A stretch of 64,000 bases of DNA from Virgibacillus sp. LDC-1 (GCF_030137545.1 NZ_JARUVL010000010.1:21834-85833); one strand, 5' to 3'. Shown: positions 29,084-38,877, counted from the first letter of the stretch. Notes: generated by a model not told the origin, from the letters alone. Numbers and translations are program-made.

Positions 29084-29452
29084 ATGAGACTAGAAAACTT
29101 AGAAGTGGAAGACATGCTTGTTGATGTAAAGCCATTGGACCATGTTATGGGGAAACATGCGTTTATCCGAGCCGGACAATGGGATTATGAGCGAGTAACC
29201 TATGACTATAAAATTGGGTCAAATGAAAAAAACATTACATATTATGTTCGAATTCAGGGCTATGCCGTTGAAGGAGATGTTGATCGAGGAAATGCAGTCA
29301 TTAAGCTTATGACGCCGCTTCTCGGTAAGCATTATTATCCACATGGCGTAGAATATGGAGAAGAAGAAAACTTTCCAGAAAATTTAGTTGAACGAGCAAA
29401 AAATCTTATTATAAAGGTTAAAGAAGAACTAACTGAATTAAAAAATAACTAA
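29084..29452 (+). CDS. YugN-like family protein
   Basis: A 122-residue soluble protein of the YugN-like family, known from Bacillales only and without assigned function. The core WDYERVTYDYKIGSNEKNITYYVRIQGYAVEGD, followed by LGKHYYPHGVEYGEEENFP, matches the family. A GTGAGGTGGGG sequence precedes the ATG, and a vegetative promoter lies upstream. It is monocistronic, with its own terminator. Confidence 0.82.
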   Translation: MRLENLEVEDMLVDVKPLDHVMGKHAFIRAGQWDYERVTYDYKIGSNEKNITYYVRIQGYAVEGDVDRGNAVIKLMTPLLGKHYYPHGVEYGEEENFPENLVERAKNLIIKVKEELTELKNN

Positions 29453-29535
29453 CTTTAAATTACCAACTGATTTTACTTCATCAAAGAATCCTAACTTCAA
29501 GGTGTACGATTTTTAGCTTTTGATTCATTAAATTT

Positions 29536-29575
29536 AGGGTCGATCCCTCTCTTTGAGGAATCCGACCCTTTTTAT
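29536..29575 (+). terminator. Terminator of the yugN-like gene
   Basis: AGGGTCG pairs with CGACCCT, with an inner CCTC/GAGG stem, followed by TTTTTATA. Confidence 0.85.
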
Positions 29576-29678
29576 ATCGCAAATAAACTAATTCTGTTCA
29601 AAACATCATATAAATGCTATATTTTTTATAGATGTAAATTGAGAATAATGGGTTTTTGAAAGGAGACATTGGTTCATC

Positions 29679-30737
29679 TTGTTGCGTAATATAACAAAAC
29701 GTCAATGGACGCTTATTTTTTTAACTGTCTTACTCATTTTATTAGGTTATTTTATTTTACCTATTTCAGTACCGTTAATTATTGCTTTTATTACGGCACT
29801 TATCCTGAATCCGGTGATCCGATCTATCCAGACCCATATTAAAATTAGCCGAAAAAATGCCGTTATTATCGTCTTTTTGCTATTTCTTATATTGGTTGGT
29901 ATTACTGGTACATTGATCGTTACAAAAGCAGTCACACAGGTTGTTAACTTTGTCGAAGATGTACCCGAGCATTTTAATCAATTAAATCAAATTTACCGTG
30001 ATTGGGAAGATAGCTTCCAGCAATATGCGAAAAATCTTCCAAAGGAATTCGTAGATCAAATTACAGATAGCCTTGAAAGTAATTTAACTTCCTTAAGCTC
30101 TACTGCGAAGGAAAAATTTACGATCGATTACATTGCTCAGCTATTCGCAAAGGTACCACAGTACTTAATTAGCTTTCTTGTCTATTTAATCGCGTTATTC
30201 TTATTCATGCTTGAGTTACCAATTTTAAAATCAAAAACCTATGAAATGTTAACACATGAAACTGCAGAAAAGGTTTCATTTATGAATGCTAGACTATCAA
30301 ATGTCATTCTTGGTTTTCTCAAAGCACAATTTCTCGTCAGTATTATTATTTTTATTGTTTCATTAGTCGGGTTATTCTTAATCGCTCCTGACATTGCTAT
30401 CATTATGTCAATATTCATCTGGATCATTGATCTGATTCCGATTATTGGTTCGATTATTGTGTTAGGTCCGTGGTCTCTATTCATGTTTTTATCAGGGGAT
30501 ACAGCGATGGGTGTACAACTAGCCATCTTGGCAATTATTCTTTTAGCCATTCGCAGAGTTGTCGAACCAAAGGTAATGGGAAAACATATCGGGTTATCTC
30601 CACTCGCTACGTTAATTGCTATGTTTCTAGGGTTGAAGTTACTCGGTATATTAGGTTTTATTCTTGGACCACTATTGGTAATCGCATTCCATTCAGCGAA
30701 AGAAGCAGGAATCATTAAATGGAACATTAAAATTTAA
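29679..30737 (+). CDS. AI-2E family transporter, YtvI-type sporulation membrane protein
   Basis: A 352-residue polytopic protein of the AI-2E/PerM family, with about seven to eight membrane segments, a long extracytoplasmic helical part (about 95-150) and the conserved block LGFLKAQFLVSIIIF and DLIPIIGSIIVLGPW. Closest in style to B. subtilis YtvI, a sporulation membrane protein; members of the superfamily export small molecules or act as Na+/H+ antiporters. The TTG start at 29679 has AAAGGAG 13 bases upstream, a long spacing. The substrate cannot be read from sequence. Confidence 0.85.
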   Translation: MLRNITKRQWTLIFLTVLLILLGYFILPISVPLIIAFITALILNPVIRSIQTHIKISRKNAVIIVFLLFLILVGITGTLIVTKAVTQVVNFVEDVPEHFNQLNQIYRDWEDSFQQYAKNLPKEFVDQITDSLESNLTSLSSTAKEKFTIDYIAQLFAKVPQYLISFLVYLIALFLFMLELPILKSKTYEMLTHETAEKVSFMNARLSNVILGFLKAQFLVSIIIFIVSLVGLFLIAPDIAIIMSIFIWIIDLIPIIGSIIVLGPWSLFMFLSGDTAMGVQLAILAIILLAIRRVVEPKVMGKHIGLSPLATLIAMFLGLKLLGILGFILGPLLVIAFHSAKEAGIIKWNIKI

Positions 30738-30751
30738 TACGTAGTGTAAAA

Positions 30752-30800
30752 TAAAAGAAACGATTCGAAAGTCATCTAAAACTTTACGGATCGTTTCTTT
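30752..30800. terminator. Bidirectional terminator between the ytvI-like gene and ctaM
   Basis: Interrupted stem AAAAGAAACGAT ... ATCGTTTCTTTT with A/T tracts at both ends. Confidence 0.85.
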
Positions 30801-30854
30801 TATTTATATAGATCTCCCCACCACTTCGTTAACAGATTCAGTGGTCCATTCTTC

Positions 30855-31310
30855 TTAAAAACCTAAAATTGCTTTAATCATGCTCGTTGTTTCTCCACCC
30901 TTATAAAATACATAAAGCAATAAATATACCATAATTCCAGTAAGTGCGCTAAAGAACCAAATGATACTCGTAATCGGTCCGAGCTTTCTGTGCTTCGATA
31001 TTTTTCGTTTCATTGCTAATGTAATCGTAACAATCCCAAACACAGCTCCAGTCGTAGCTAAAACAATATGAAAAATTAAAAAAATCGTGTAATAAATTTT
31101 TAAATCCTCAGGTCCCCCAAAGCTTGTATTACCAATAAAAACTGTTCTTGATACATAAATCGTTAAAAACAAAAGTGCACTTATAGCTGCTGCGAGCATT
31201 GTTTTTTTATGTGCAGCTTTCTTACCTCGTACAATTAATATCCACCCAATAGCAACTAAGATTGCGCTAAGTAAAATAAAAAAAGTACTAATTGTTGGTA
31301 AAATTGGCAT
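30855..31310 (-). CDS. ctaM: DUF420 family protein CtaM-like, cytochrome oxidase assembly
   Basis: A 151-residue membrane protein of the DUF420 family with four membrane segments. In Staphylococcus the homolog CtaM is required for function of the heme-copper quinol oxidase; the B. subtilis homolog is YozB. Conserved histidines are seen in AAHKKTMLAAA and FLIFHIVLATTGAVFG, plausible metal or heme ligands. AAAGGGATTGG precedes the ATG. It follows ctaG by 54 bases in the cta cluster, supporting an assembly role. Confidence 0.88.
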   Translation of the reverse strand: MPILPTISTFFILLSAILVAIGWILIVRGKKAAHKKTMLAAAISALLFLTIYVSRTVFIGNTSFGGPEDLKIYYTIFLIFHIVLATTGAVFGIVTITLAMKRKISKHRKLGPITSIIWFFSALTGIMVYLLLYVFYKGGETTSMIKAILGF

Positions 31311-31364
31311 CTAAACCAATCCCTTTCTCTATATATTGTGAAATGTAATAGTTAGTAAAACAGA

Positions 31365-32276
31365 TTATTGTAAATTCTGGACAGTCGTATTCTCTGGTAC
31401 AGGATCGACCTTTAAACTTTCCTTTGTAAACCAACCGAAAAAGATTCTCGCTAAAACAACACCATACGTAATCTCTTGCATTATTTTCATAATGATTCCA
31501 CCAAGCTGCTGATCCTCCATGATATTCATCGGAGAAAACATCTCTGGACCCGAAATTTCAGTTTGTAAATTTTGCAGCACATCTCCTGGCACACAAAGAC
31601 TCATTGCTTGAATCCATGCTCCTCCAGAGCTATACGCTGCAAATAAAGGAACATCTGCAAAAATGATTAATACACATGCAGGAGTAATAAGCACCCCATT
31701 CCCAAAAATATAAAATATTTTCATCAATGGCGTCATTACATTAAATTCCTTAAGCGTTGTTAGTATCGGGAACCACATGATAAAAGCAGCAAATAGCAAA
31801 ACAAGCGAGATCGATGTATGTGCCACCTGTGATGACTTTGCGAAATTAAATACTGCTGGTATATGGTATAACGAAAATAACGCATTAAAAAGAAGGATGG
31901 ATATTAACGGTTTAGACAAAAATCGTAACAAAGGGAAGATGACTGGCTTAAAAACTACCTTCTTCCAAATCCAGATCGGAATCCCTTTTATCATTAAGAT
32001 TGGAAACAGCAGATAAAAAAGCGCCATTTGCGCCATATGGGCTGATAGCATAATGTGCGTAAGTAAATCAATTGGCGAACCCTTCACGACATAAAGAAGA
32101 AACATGCCCGTATAAAAGGCTATCTTTTGTTTTGGAGTAGGCTTTTCTTCGCCTCCAAACTTATGACGATACGGACCGGTTACTAAAAAATAAATCAAAG
32201 CTAAACAAAGTACAAATAGTAAAAAGTAAGGACTCCATAACGCACGAAATCCAAATATCTGTAACTCCAACCACAT
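31365..32276 (-). CDS. ctaG: Cytochrome caa3 assembly factor CtaG
   Basis: A 303-residue membrane protein of the Caa3_CtaG family, about seven membrane segments. Conserved features are PYFLLFVLCLALIYF, the histidine-rich THIMLSAHMAQMALFYLLFP and NALFSLYHIPAVFN. In B. subtilis CtaG is needed for active caa3 oxidase and is linked to CuB insertion. GGAG lies upstream of the ATG. Although downstream of ctaF, it is separated from it by a strong terminator, so it probably has a separate promoter or depends on read-through. Confidence 0.94.
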   Translation of the reverse strand: MWLELQIFGFRALWSPYFLLFVLCLALIYFLVTGPYRHKFGGEEKPTPKQKIAFYTGMFLLYVVKGSPIDLLTHIMLSAHMAQMALFYLLFPILMIKGIPIWIWKKVVFKPVIFPLLRFLSKPLISILLFNALFSLYHIPAVFNFAKSSQVAHTSISLVLLFAAFIMWFPILTTLKEFNVMTPLMKIFYIFGNGVLITPACVLIIFADVPLFAAYSSGGAWIQAMSLCVPGDVLQNLQTEISGPEMFSPMNIMEDQQLGGIIMKIMQEITYGVVLARIFFGWFTKESLKVDPVPENTTVQNLQ

Positions 32277-32410
32277 AGTTATTCATCTCCAGTTTAAACG
32301 GATGCTACCGCTTATTATAACGTACACTACTTATTTATTCATCTTTTGAATGTGACAAAAACCGAACAAATGAAAGATTATACAAAGAAGGTTTATTCTT
32401 CCTGCTTGCA

Positions 32411-32447
32411 AAATAAAAAGATCGGGAGTGTCCCGATCTTTTTATTT
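32411..32447. terminator. Strong terminator between ctaF and ctaG
   Basis: A perfect 17-bp stem (32411-32427 with 32431-32447, loop GTG), A/T tracts on both sides, immediately after the ctaF stop. Confidence 0.93.
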
Positions 32448-32768
32448 TTACCACCAAGTAATGACAGCAAGACCTGCGATCGTTAATATGGCAGCCCATG
32501 CTCCCCCATAAATCATAATGGATGGCATTTCATGTCCCTTATCCTTCATATGCATGAAATAATAATATTGAAAGGCGACTTGAATGAGAGCTAGAATTAA
32601 CAAAACAGGAATAGCGAACATTTTTTCCATGACACCCGTTGCTACGATTGTAAAGGCGATAAGCGTAACGACAATCATTAACGCAAACGAAATGAGCTGT
32701 TTTTTCATTTCTTCCTTGTTCCGTTGCTTCTGATACTCTGTTATTTTATTGGTATTGGTGTTTTCCAT
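32448..32768 (-). CDS. ctaF: Cytochrome caa3 oxidase subunit IV
   Basis: Small 106-residue subunit of the caa3-type oxidase with three membrane segments (about 24-45, 51-71, 84-104) and the motif QVAFQYYYFMHMKDKGHE typical of COX4-like subunits. AAAGGTGGG from the end of ctaE is the ribosome site. It is the last gene of the structural cluster ctaC-ctaD-ctaE-ctaF; a terminator lies directly behind it. Confidence 0.94.
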   Translation of the reverse strand: MENTNTNKITEYQKQRNKEEMKKQLISFALMIVVTLIAFTIVATGVMEKMFAIPVLLILALIQVAFQYYYFMHMKDKGHEMPSIMIYGGAWAAILTIAGLAVITWW

Positions 32769-32771
32769 CCT

Positions 32772-33398
32772 TTAACCCACCTTTCCCATTAAATAAACAA
32801 CTGTGAATACGAATACCCATACAACATCAATAAAGTGCCAATACAAGCTAAATGTATTGAATTTAGGTGCATTATATAAGTTTAAGCCTCTTTTTGCATT
32901 ACGAATCATTAGTGTAATTAACCAAAGGATACCAAATGTAACGTGCCCTCCATGGAAACCTACTAATGTATAAAAAGCAGAACCAAACGCAGAAGAACGG
33001 AATGTAAAGCCGTATTCTGTAATATAATGCGCAAACTCATATATTTCCATTGCTAGAAAGCCAATTCCGAGTAAGCCCGTAATTCCTAGCCATAATTGCA
33101 TCTTTTTAAAATCATTGTTTTTCATATGGTACATTGCATACACACTTGTTAGTGAACTTGTTAATAACATGATTGTCATAATAAATACAAGTTCTAATCC
33201 GAAAAGTTCTTCTGAGGTTGGACCACCTGCTGTTGAATTTTTCAAGGAAAGGTATGTTCCAAATAAACTAGCAAATAATACCGTTTCTCCTCCTAGGAAG
33301 AACCACAAGCCTAAAAATTTATTTTTACCTTCAAGGGTCGCCTTTTCTGGCGATTGCGGCATTGTTTCTGGATTTAAAATGTGATCGTTACTCATCAT
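32772..33398 (-). CDS. ctaE: Cytochrome caa3 oxidase subunit III
   Basis: A 208-residue subunit III with five membrane segments. Typical blocks are FLGLWFFLGGETVLFASLFGTYL at the N-terminus and GFHGGHVTFGILWL, with ALYWHFID-like SLYWHFIDVVWVFVF at the end. The ATG overlaps the ctaD stop (ATGA), so translation is coupled. Together with ctaC, ctaD and ctaF it encodes the complete oxidase. Confidence 0.96.
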   Translation of the reverse strand: MMSNDHILNPETMPQSPEKATLEGKNKFLGLWFFLGGETVLFASLFGTYLSLKNSTAGGPTSEELFGLELVFIMTIMLLTSSLTSVYAMYHMKNNDFKKMQLWLGITGLLGIGFLAMEIYEFAHYITEYGFTFRSSAFGSAFYTLVGFHGGHVTFGILWLITLMIRNAKRGLNLYNAPKFNTFSLYWHFIDVVWVFVFTVVYLMGKVG

Positions 33399-35251
33399 TC
33401 ATCAGCCTCCCTTTCCAGTTCTTCTTTTGAGATATGATACCCAAGATCATCCTTCACAGAACGTACAATCATCGCACCAAGTGCAATTGCCATTCCACCA
33501 AATAAAGCAATAAACCATGCATTGTTATCTGTTTGATAAATAAAACCAAATCCGGCAATAAATAAACCAAGGGACATTACAAATGGAATAAATGAATTAT
33601 TCGGCATATGAATCTCACCTAAAGGCTCAGCCGGTGTCATTTTCCCATTTCCTTCTGTTTTTTCCACCCATAATGGATCTAAGCCACGTGTTAACGGTAA
33701 TTGCTTAAAGTTATAATATGGCGGTGGTGAAGGAATGGACCATTCTAATGTACGACCATCCCATGGATCAGCTGGTGCCTTTTCGCCTTTAACTTGACTA
33801 TATATCGCATTAATAAAGAAGACGATTACTCCAATTGCCATGAAGAATGCTCCAATGGTACTAATAAAGTTTCCAAGATCTAAATTTTGATCCTCTAAGA
33901 ACACCCAGTAACGACGCGGCATTCCCATTAAACCGAGAAAATGTTGAATAAAGAACGTTAGATGGAATCCAATAAAGAATGTCCAGAACGCAATTTTACC
34001 CATCGTTTCATTTAGAATACGACCAAACATTTTCGGCCACCAGTAATGGAATCCAGCGAAGATACCAAATACGGTTCCTCCAACAATAACATAGTGGAAG
34101 TGTGCAATAACAAAATACGTATCATGGTACTGGTAATCCGCTGCTACAGTCGCAACCATTACCCCTGTCATCCCACCGACAGTAAAGGAAGGAATAAAAC
34201 CAAGACTCCAAAGCATTGCTGAATTGATCGTAATGCTTCCTCCCCACATCGTAGCAAGCCAGTTAAATATCTTAATTCCAGTTGGAACAGCAATTGCCAT
34301 CGTTGCAATAGAGAAAATGGTATTTGCTACTGGCCCTAGACCAACAGTAAACATGTGGTGCGCCCATACCATAAATCCTAAAAATGCAATTAGCATCGTT
34401 GCGAAAACCATTGCTGTATAACCGAATAAACGCTTTTTAGAAAAAGTTGAGAAAATGTCACTAAACAAACCAAATACAGGCAATATCAAAATATAAACTT
34501 CTGGATGACCAAATATCCAGAATAGATGCTGCCAAATAATTGTGTTTCCACCTAAAGTAACATCAAAGAATGCAGAATCAAACATACGATCAAACATTAA
34601 CAAAAATAGTCCAATCGTTAATGCTGGAAATGCAAACAAAATTAGAATACTCGTTACAAATGTAGCCCATGTAAATAAAGGCATTCGCATATAAGTCATA
34701 CCAGGAGCACGCATATTAATGATCGTAACGAGAAAATTAATACCACCTATTAATGTACCTGCCCCGGCAATTTGCAGTCCCATTACATAAAAGTCAACAC
34801 CATGTCCAGGAGAAGTCGTCGATAATGGTGCATACGATGTCCACCCTGCGTCTGGTGCACCGCCTAAAAACCAACTACAATTAAGTAAAATACCTCCAAA
34901 CATAAATAACCAAAAACCTAAAGAATTTAAAAACGGAAAAGCCACATCTCTTGCTCCAATTTGTAACGGGACCGCGGCGTTCATCAATCCCAATAACAAA
35001 GGCATTGCTGCCAAAAATATCATTGTCGTTCCGTGCATCGTAATAACTTCATTGTAAAATCCTGCACTGACAAAGTCATTTTCTGGCTTTATTAATTGAA
35101 TCCGTATGATTAAAGCTTCTATTCCACCGAGTATGAAGAAAAATCCACCACCAAATGTGTATAAATGTGCAATTTTCTTATGGTCGACAGTGGTTAAATA
35201 ATCCCATATTACAGCGCCGAAGCCCTGTTTCTGAGTAGCTGCTATACTCAC
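33395..35251 (-). CDS. ctaD: Cytochrome caa3 oxidase subunit I
   Basis: Catalytic subunit that binds heme a and the heme a3-CuB centre and pumps protons. The 618-residue protein has the heme-copper oxidase core of 12 membrane segments plus extra C-terminal segments. Key motifs: MHGTTMIFL (heme a ligand His), WIFGHPEVYILILP (CuB His and the cross-linked Tyr), MVWAHHMFTVG (CuB histidines) and YFVIAHFHYVIVGG (heme ligands). GTG start with GGAGGTTTAACCT upstream. It is a type A oxidase of the Bacillus caa3 kind. Confidence 0.97.
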   Translation of the reverse strand: MSIAATQKQGFGAVIWDYLTTVDHKKIAHLYTFGGGFFFILGGIEALIIRIQLIKPENDFVSAGFYNEVITMHGTTMIFLAAMPLLLGLMNAAVPLQIGARDVAFPFLNSLGFWLFMFGGILLNCSWFLGGAPDAGWTSYAPLSTTSPGHGVDFYVMGLQIAGAGTLIGGINFLVTIINMRAPGMTYMRMPLFTWATFVTSILILFAFPALTIGLFLLMFDRMFDSAFFDVTLGGNTIIWQHLFWIFGHPEVYILILPVFGLFSDIFSTFSKKRLFGYTAMVFATMLIAFLGFMVWAHHMFTVGLGPVANTIFSIATMAIAVPTGIKIFNWLATMWGGSITINSAMLWSLGFIPSFTVGGMTGVMVATVAADYQYHDTYFVIAHFHYVIVGGTVFGIFAGFHYWWPKMFGRILNETMGKIAFWTFFIGFHLTFFIQHFLGLMGMPRRYWVFLEDQNLDLGNFISTIGAFFMAIGVIVFFINAIYSQVKGEKAPADPWDGRTLEWSIPSPPPYYNFKQLPLTRGLDPLWVEKTEGNGKMTPAEPLGEIHMPNNSFIPFVMSLGLFIAGFGFIYQTDNNAWFIALFGGMAIALGAMIVRSVKDDLGYHISKEELEREADE

Positions 35252-35302
35252 AGGTTAAACCTCCTTTTTTCTCTTTCATCCCATTTATTAAATACATTCT
35301 CT

Positions 35303-36355
35303 CTATTTTCCTGCACTTTCTGGACCAATTTCACTTGGTTTTAGTTGCAATAAATATTCTGCAATTTTTTCAGCTTCTTCTTTATTCACAGCAGGATATT
35401 TACCCGTCATCAAGTTACCAGGCTTAATCTTTTCAGGATTAACAATCCACTCTACTAAGTTTTCTTTTGTTGGCTCTACGTATCCAGCAAGCTTTGTCCG
35501 ATTACCAAAATCAGTTAAATTCGGACCAGTAGCAATTGGCGATGAGCCGATTGCATGACAAGCCATACAATTATTCGCTTCAAAAAGCTCTTGCCCTTCT
35601 TGTGCAACTGAATTTTCCGGCTTTGCTTTTGGATCTACACTTTTCATATCTGCTATCCATTGTTCATACTCTTCTTCACTAACAACAATCACTTTAAAAT
35701 CCATTAAGGAATGCGAAGGTCCGCAAAGCTCTGCACACTTACCCCAATAAACACCTTCTTCATAGGCTTGGATATACATGGTATTTGTATTATCCGGATT
35801 CACATCCATTTTACCTGAAATAGAAGGTACCCAAAAAGAGTGCGTAACATCTGAGGACAGCATGTTTAAGTATACTTTCTTACCTACTGGTATATACAAA
35901 TCCTGACTCGTTTGTATTTCTTCCCCTTTGTAGTCGAAATGCCACCAATACTGATTTCCAGTAATATCAATATTAATGCTATCCTTTTGATCATTTGTCT
36001 TTGCCAAATCAAAAGAAATGAGTGTGGTAGGTACTGCCATTATAATAACTAAAATGATTGGAATAATTGTCCAAACCGCTTCTAGTCCTTTATGACCTTC
36101 CACTTGCTTCGGTATAAAATTTTCTTGCCCTTTCTTTTTACGAAAACGAAGCAATACAATTACATAAACTATCATTACAATTACAAATACAGCACTCATG
36201 ATAACCGTTGTTAAAATGATCAGCTTCATCGAACTTTCTGATCCATACCCCTTCGGTACAAGGGCTGTTAAGTTTTCTCTGCCACAGCCGGATAATATAA
36301 GTGCTACCAAGCCTAACAAAAACAAAGCCCTAAGTTTTCCCATCCAACCTTTCAT
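35303..36355 (-). CDS. ctaC: Cytochrome caa3 oxidase subunit II (lipoprotein with c-type heme)
   Basis: Accepts electrons from cytochrome c at a CuA centre. The 350-residue product has a lipoprotein signal (LILSGC lipobox), two membrane segments, the CuA site WGKCAELCGPSHSLMDF with the earlier histidine in VTHSFW, and a fused C-terminal cytochrome c domain with CxxCH (NNCMACHAIG, about residue 260) and a later methionine ligand (GNLMTGKYP). The fused heme domain defines the caa3 type. It is the first structural gene of the operon, downstream of ctaB. Confidence 0.97.
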   Translation of the reverse strand: MKGWMGKLRALFLLGLVALILSGCGRENLTALVPKGYGSESSMKLIILTTVIMSAVFVIVMIVYVIVLLRFRKKKGQENFIPKQVEGHKGLEAVWTIIPIILVIIMAVPTTLISFDLAKTNDQKDSINIDITGNQYWWHFDYKGEEIQTSQDLYIPVGKKVYLNMLSSDVTHSFWVPSISGKMDVNPDNTNTMYIQAYEEGVYWGKCAELCGPSHSLMDFKVIVVSEEEYEQWIADMKSVDPKAKPENSVAQEGQELFEANNCMACHAIGSSPIATGPNLTDFGNRTKLAGYVEPTKENLVEWIVNPEKIKPGNLMTGKYPAVNKEEAEKIAEYLLQLKPSEIGPESAGK

Positions 36356-36420
36356 GAATTATACCTCTCTTTCTCTTTGTGTCTTCCTTATATATAAATG
36401 TTGCATAAAGGATAACCATA

Positions 36421-37362
36421 TTAAATAGGATAATTAATCGTTACTACTGCCATTAATAAAAATAATATAGTTAAATAGTTTAACGAATAGATAAAAATAA
36501 GATTTGCCCATTTCAAATCATTTTTCACAAAGAAGCCAGCAATACCTAATGCTAGCCATCCAATATTAAGGATGGTTGCAATGATTAAAAATGTTGTTCC
36601 TAATGAAGCTAAAAAGAATGGTAATGGTAATAGGCAAGTAATATAAACAACAATTTGTCGTTTCGTTATTTCAAATCCATACACTGCAGGCAGCATTGGT
36701 ATGCCAGCTGCTTTATAGTCATCGCACTTTTTCATTGCCAAAGCAAGAAAATGTGGTGTTTGCCAAATAAACATAATTAAAAATAATACCATTGGTACAA
36801 TGTGTATTTCTGGACTGACCGCAGCCCAACCAATTAAAGGTGGAATGGCTCCAGAAAAACTTCCTACTGCTGTATTAAGTGTATATCGTCTTTTTGACCA
36901 CATTGTATAAAGCACAACATATGTAAACCATCCAAAAAATGCAAACAACGTCGCTTCAACTGTAGTAAATAATAATATTAGATGTCCAAAAGTCGATGCG
37001 GCTATTCCTAGTACAAGTGTTGTCTGCATAGAGATATTCCCCGTTACAGTAGGACGTGATTTTGTTCTTGACATAACGGGATCAATATCAACATCAAACC
37101 AATTATTTAATATTGCACCTCCAGCAATTACAAATCCGCTTCCGAACATGGTAAGCAAAAATAACTGCCAATTATCCAATATGGAAGCATTCGTAAAATA
37201 AAGCGCAAGCCAAAATCCGACAAACGTCGTGATTAAATTTGAGTTGACAATGCCTATTTTAATAAGTGCTTTAAAATCCTTCATAAAGAGTGTACTCTTT
37301 TTTGCGGGAACAGCTGGGTTACTCATAATTTGTGTCGACGCAGTTGTTTCCATCTTGTTCAT
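36421..37362 (-). CDS. ctaB: Protoheme IX farnesyltransferase (heme O synthase)
   Basis: UbiA-family prenyltransferase that converts heme B to heme O, the precursor of heme A. The 313-residue product has about nine membrane segments and the two aspartate-rich prenyl-PP binding regions: NNWFDVDIDPVMSRTKSRP and KKCDDYKAAGIPMLP. AAAGGGGGG precedes the ATG. It heads the cta operon and is divergent from ctaA, which makes the next enzyme. Confidence 0.96.
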   Translation of the reverse strand: MNKMETTASTQIMSNPAVPAKKSTLFMKDFKALIKIGIVNSNLITTFVGFWLALYFTNASILDNWQLFLLTMFGSGFVIAGGAILNNWFDVDIDPVMSRTKSRPTVTGNISMQTTLVLGIAASTFGHLILLFTTVEATLFAFFGWFTYVVLYTMWSKRRYTLNTAVGSFSGAIPPLIGWAAVSPEIHIVPMVLFLIMFIWQTPHFLALAMKKCDDYKAAGIPMLPAVYGFEITKRQIVVYITCLLPLPFFLASLGTTFLIIATILNIGWLALGIAGFFVKNDLKWANLIFIYSLNYLTILFLLMAVVTINYPI

Positions 37363-37873
37363 GCTAATCCCCCCTTTGTTCCAAGATAAATGAACATATT
37401 CAACTAAAAATATAGTGGAAATAAATTATCATATTCTTAATTTCTTCACTACTTTTACAATCATTGTATCATGAATTGAATTTTTTACCATCGACCAATA
37501 CGTTGTCCATTTTACCAATAGTTGGTTGGCCAGTACAATTTTAAATGTGACAATTTTGTGAAATGTGAACACAAACAAAGAAAAGGCGTAAAAGCCTCTA
37601 TCATTAAACGAAAATATGCACGAACCCAAGAAAAACGGGCATAATTATGTAAAGCTTATCAAATATCCCTACACTTATTTCTAGCAAACAATGCTAAACT
37701 TTGCAAGCGTTTTTTATATTTTCATAGTGAAAACGATAATTCGTTACAATTCTGTGACAAATATCCTTTCCATTCTTAATTTGTTTGCTTTATCCATTTA
37801 TATGATATTATGATGGACATCGGGGTATTTATTTACATCAAATATTGGAAGTTACATAAAGTGGGGAAAACAT
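37363..37873. promoter_or_regulatory. ctaB-ctaA divergent regulatory region with ResD-like sites
   Basis: This 511-base gap has no convincing gene. It holds several TTTGTGAA-like elements (TTTGTGAAA at 37555-37563 followed by TGTGAAC at 37564-37570; CTGTGACAAAT near 37753), resembling ResD response-regulator sites that activate ctaA and ctaB in B. subtilis. Near 37802-37815 a TATGATATTAT stretch could be the ctaA -10. No clear -35 could be assigned for either gene. Confidence 0.4.
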
Positions 37874-38827
37874 ATGATAAAAACACTAAAATCACTGTCT
37901 GTTGTTGCAACAATTGGGATGATATTCATATTAATGGGTGGAGCGCTCGTTACAAAAACAGAATCAGGGGCAGGTTGTGGTTCAAGCTGGCCGCTATGTC
38001 ACGGACAACTTATCCCTTCTGAAATTACGCCAGAGTTGATTATCGAATTAAGCCATCGACTTGTTTCTGGGATTATTGGTGTTGTTGTTCTAGGACTTTC
38101 TATTTTGTCATGGGTGTTTATTGGACATATTCGAGAGGTAAAATTCTTATCCTTCCTCTCTTTGTTTTTTCTTGTATTACAAGGGTTAATCGGTGCAGCT
38201 GCAGTTATGTGGGGGCAGTCAGACTTTGTCCTAGCCATGCATTTCGGAATATCGCTCATTTCGTTTGCTGCTGTATTTTTACTCACATTGCTCATTTTTG
38301 AAATCGATCAAAAGTTTGATACGAACACATTACTACTAGAAAAAAAGCATCGAATAGAAATATATTTATTAGCTGTTTATACGCTAGTTGTCGTATATAC
38401 TGGTGCACTTGTGCGTCATACAGATGCAAATCTTGTTTGTAAGGATTGGCCGTTCTGCTTTAATGATGCACCATTTGCTATAATGGACTATCGTTTTGAT
38501 CAATGGATTCAAATGGGGCATCGGTTTGCTGCTGGTATTCTTTTTATATGGACAATCATTTTCTTTGCACGATTAATTCGGAATTACAAAGGAAGTAAGG
38601 TGATTTTTTGGGGCTCACTTACACAAATAATCTTTATATCGCTTCAAGTGCTTTTTGGGGCTCTTATCATCTTTACGCTATTAAATCTTGGTATAGCCTT
38701 ACTGCACGCACTGATTATATCTTGTTTTTTTGCCGTCTTATGCTACTTTATTTTACTTGCTTCACGGAGTGCAGCAGCAGAAAAACAAAACAATTTACGA
38801 AATACTAAAAACGAAGCACTAAAATAA
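37874..38827 (+). CDS. ctaA: Heme A synthase
   Basis: Oxidises the C8 methyl group of heme O to a formyl group, giving heme A for the caa3 oxidase. The 317-residue product has eight membrane segments, and heme-ligand histidines in IELSHRLVSG and QMGHRFAAGI. The loop cysteine pair appears twice (GCGSSWPLCHG and VCKDWPFCF), the disulphide feature of the Bacillus-type enzyme. A purine-rich site GTGGGG lies upstream of the ATG. Divergent from ctaB; a hairpin follows. Confidence 0.96.
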   Translation: MIKTLKSLSVVATIGMIFILMGGALVTKTESGAGCGSSWPLCHGQLIPSEITPELIIELSHRLVSGIIGVVVLGLSILSWVFIGHIREVKFLSFLSLFFLVLQGLIGAAAVMWGQSDFVLAMHFGISLISFAAVFLLTLLIFEIDQKFDTNTLLLEKKHRIEIYLLAVYTLVVVYTGALVRHTDANLVCKDWPFCFNDAPFAIMDYRFDQWIQMGHRFAAGILFIWTIIFFARLIRNYKGSKVIFWGSLTQIIFISLQVLFGALIIFTLLNLGIALLHALIISCFFAVLCYFILLASRSAAAEKQNNLRNTKNEALK

Positions 38828-38840
38828 ATCAAGTTCATAA

Positions 38841-38877
38841 AAAGCAGTGGGATGAATTGAACTCATCCCACTGCTTT
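38841..38877. terminator. Bidirectional terminator between ctaA and pyc
   Basis: A perfect 15-bp stem AAAGCAGTGGGATGA (38841-38855) with its complement (38863-38877), loop of seven bases. The T-tracts are modest on both sides. Confidence 0.85.

Noticed and set aside
37429..37629. A 66-residue minus-strand frame in the ctaB-ctaA gap
   Set aside because: No ribosome site, atypical residue composition, and it covers the ResD-like sites expected of a regulatory region.
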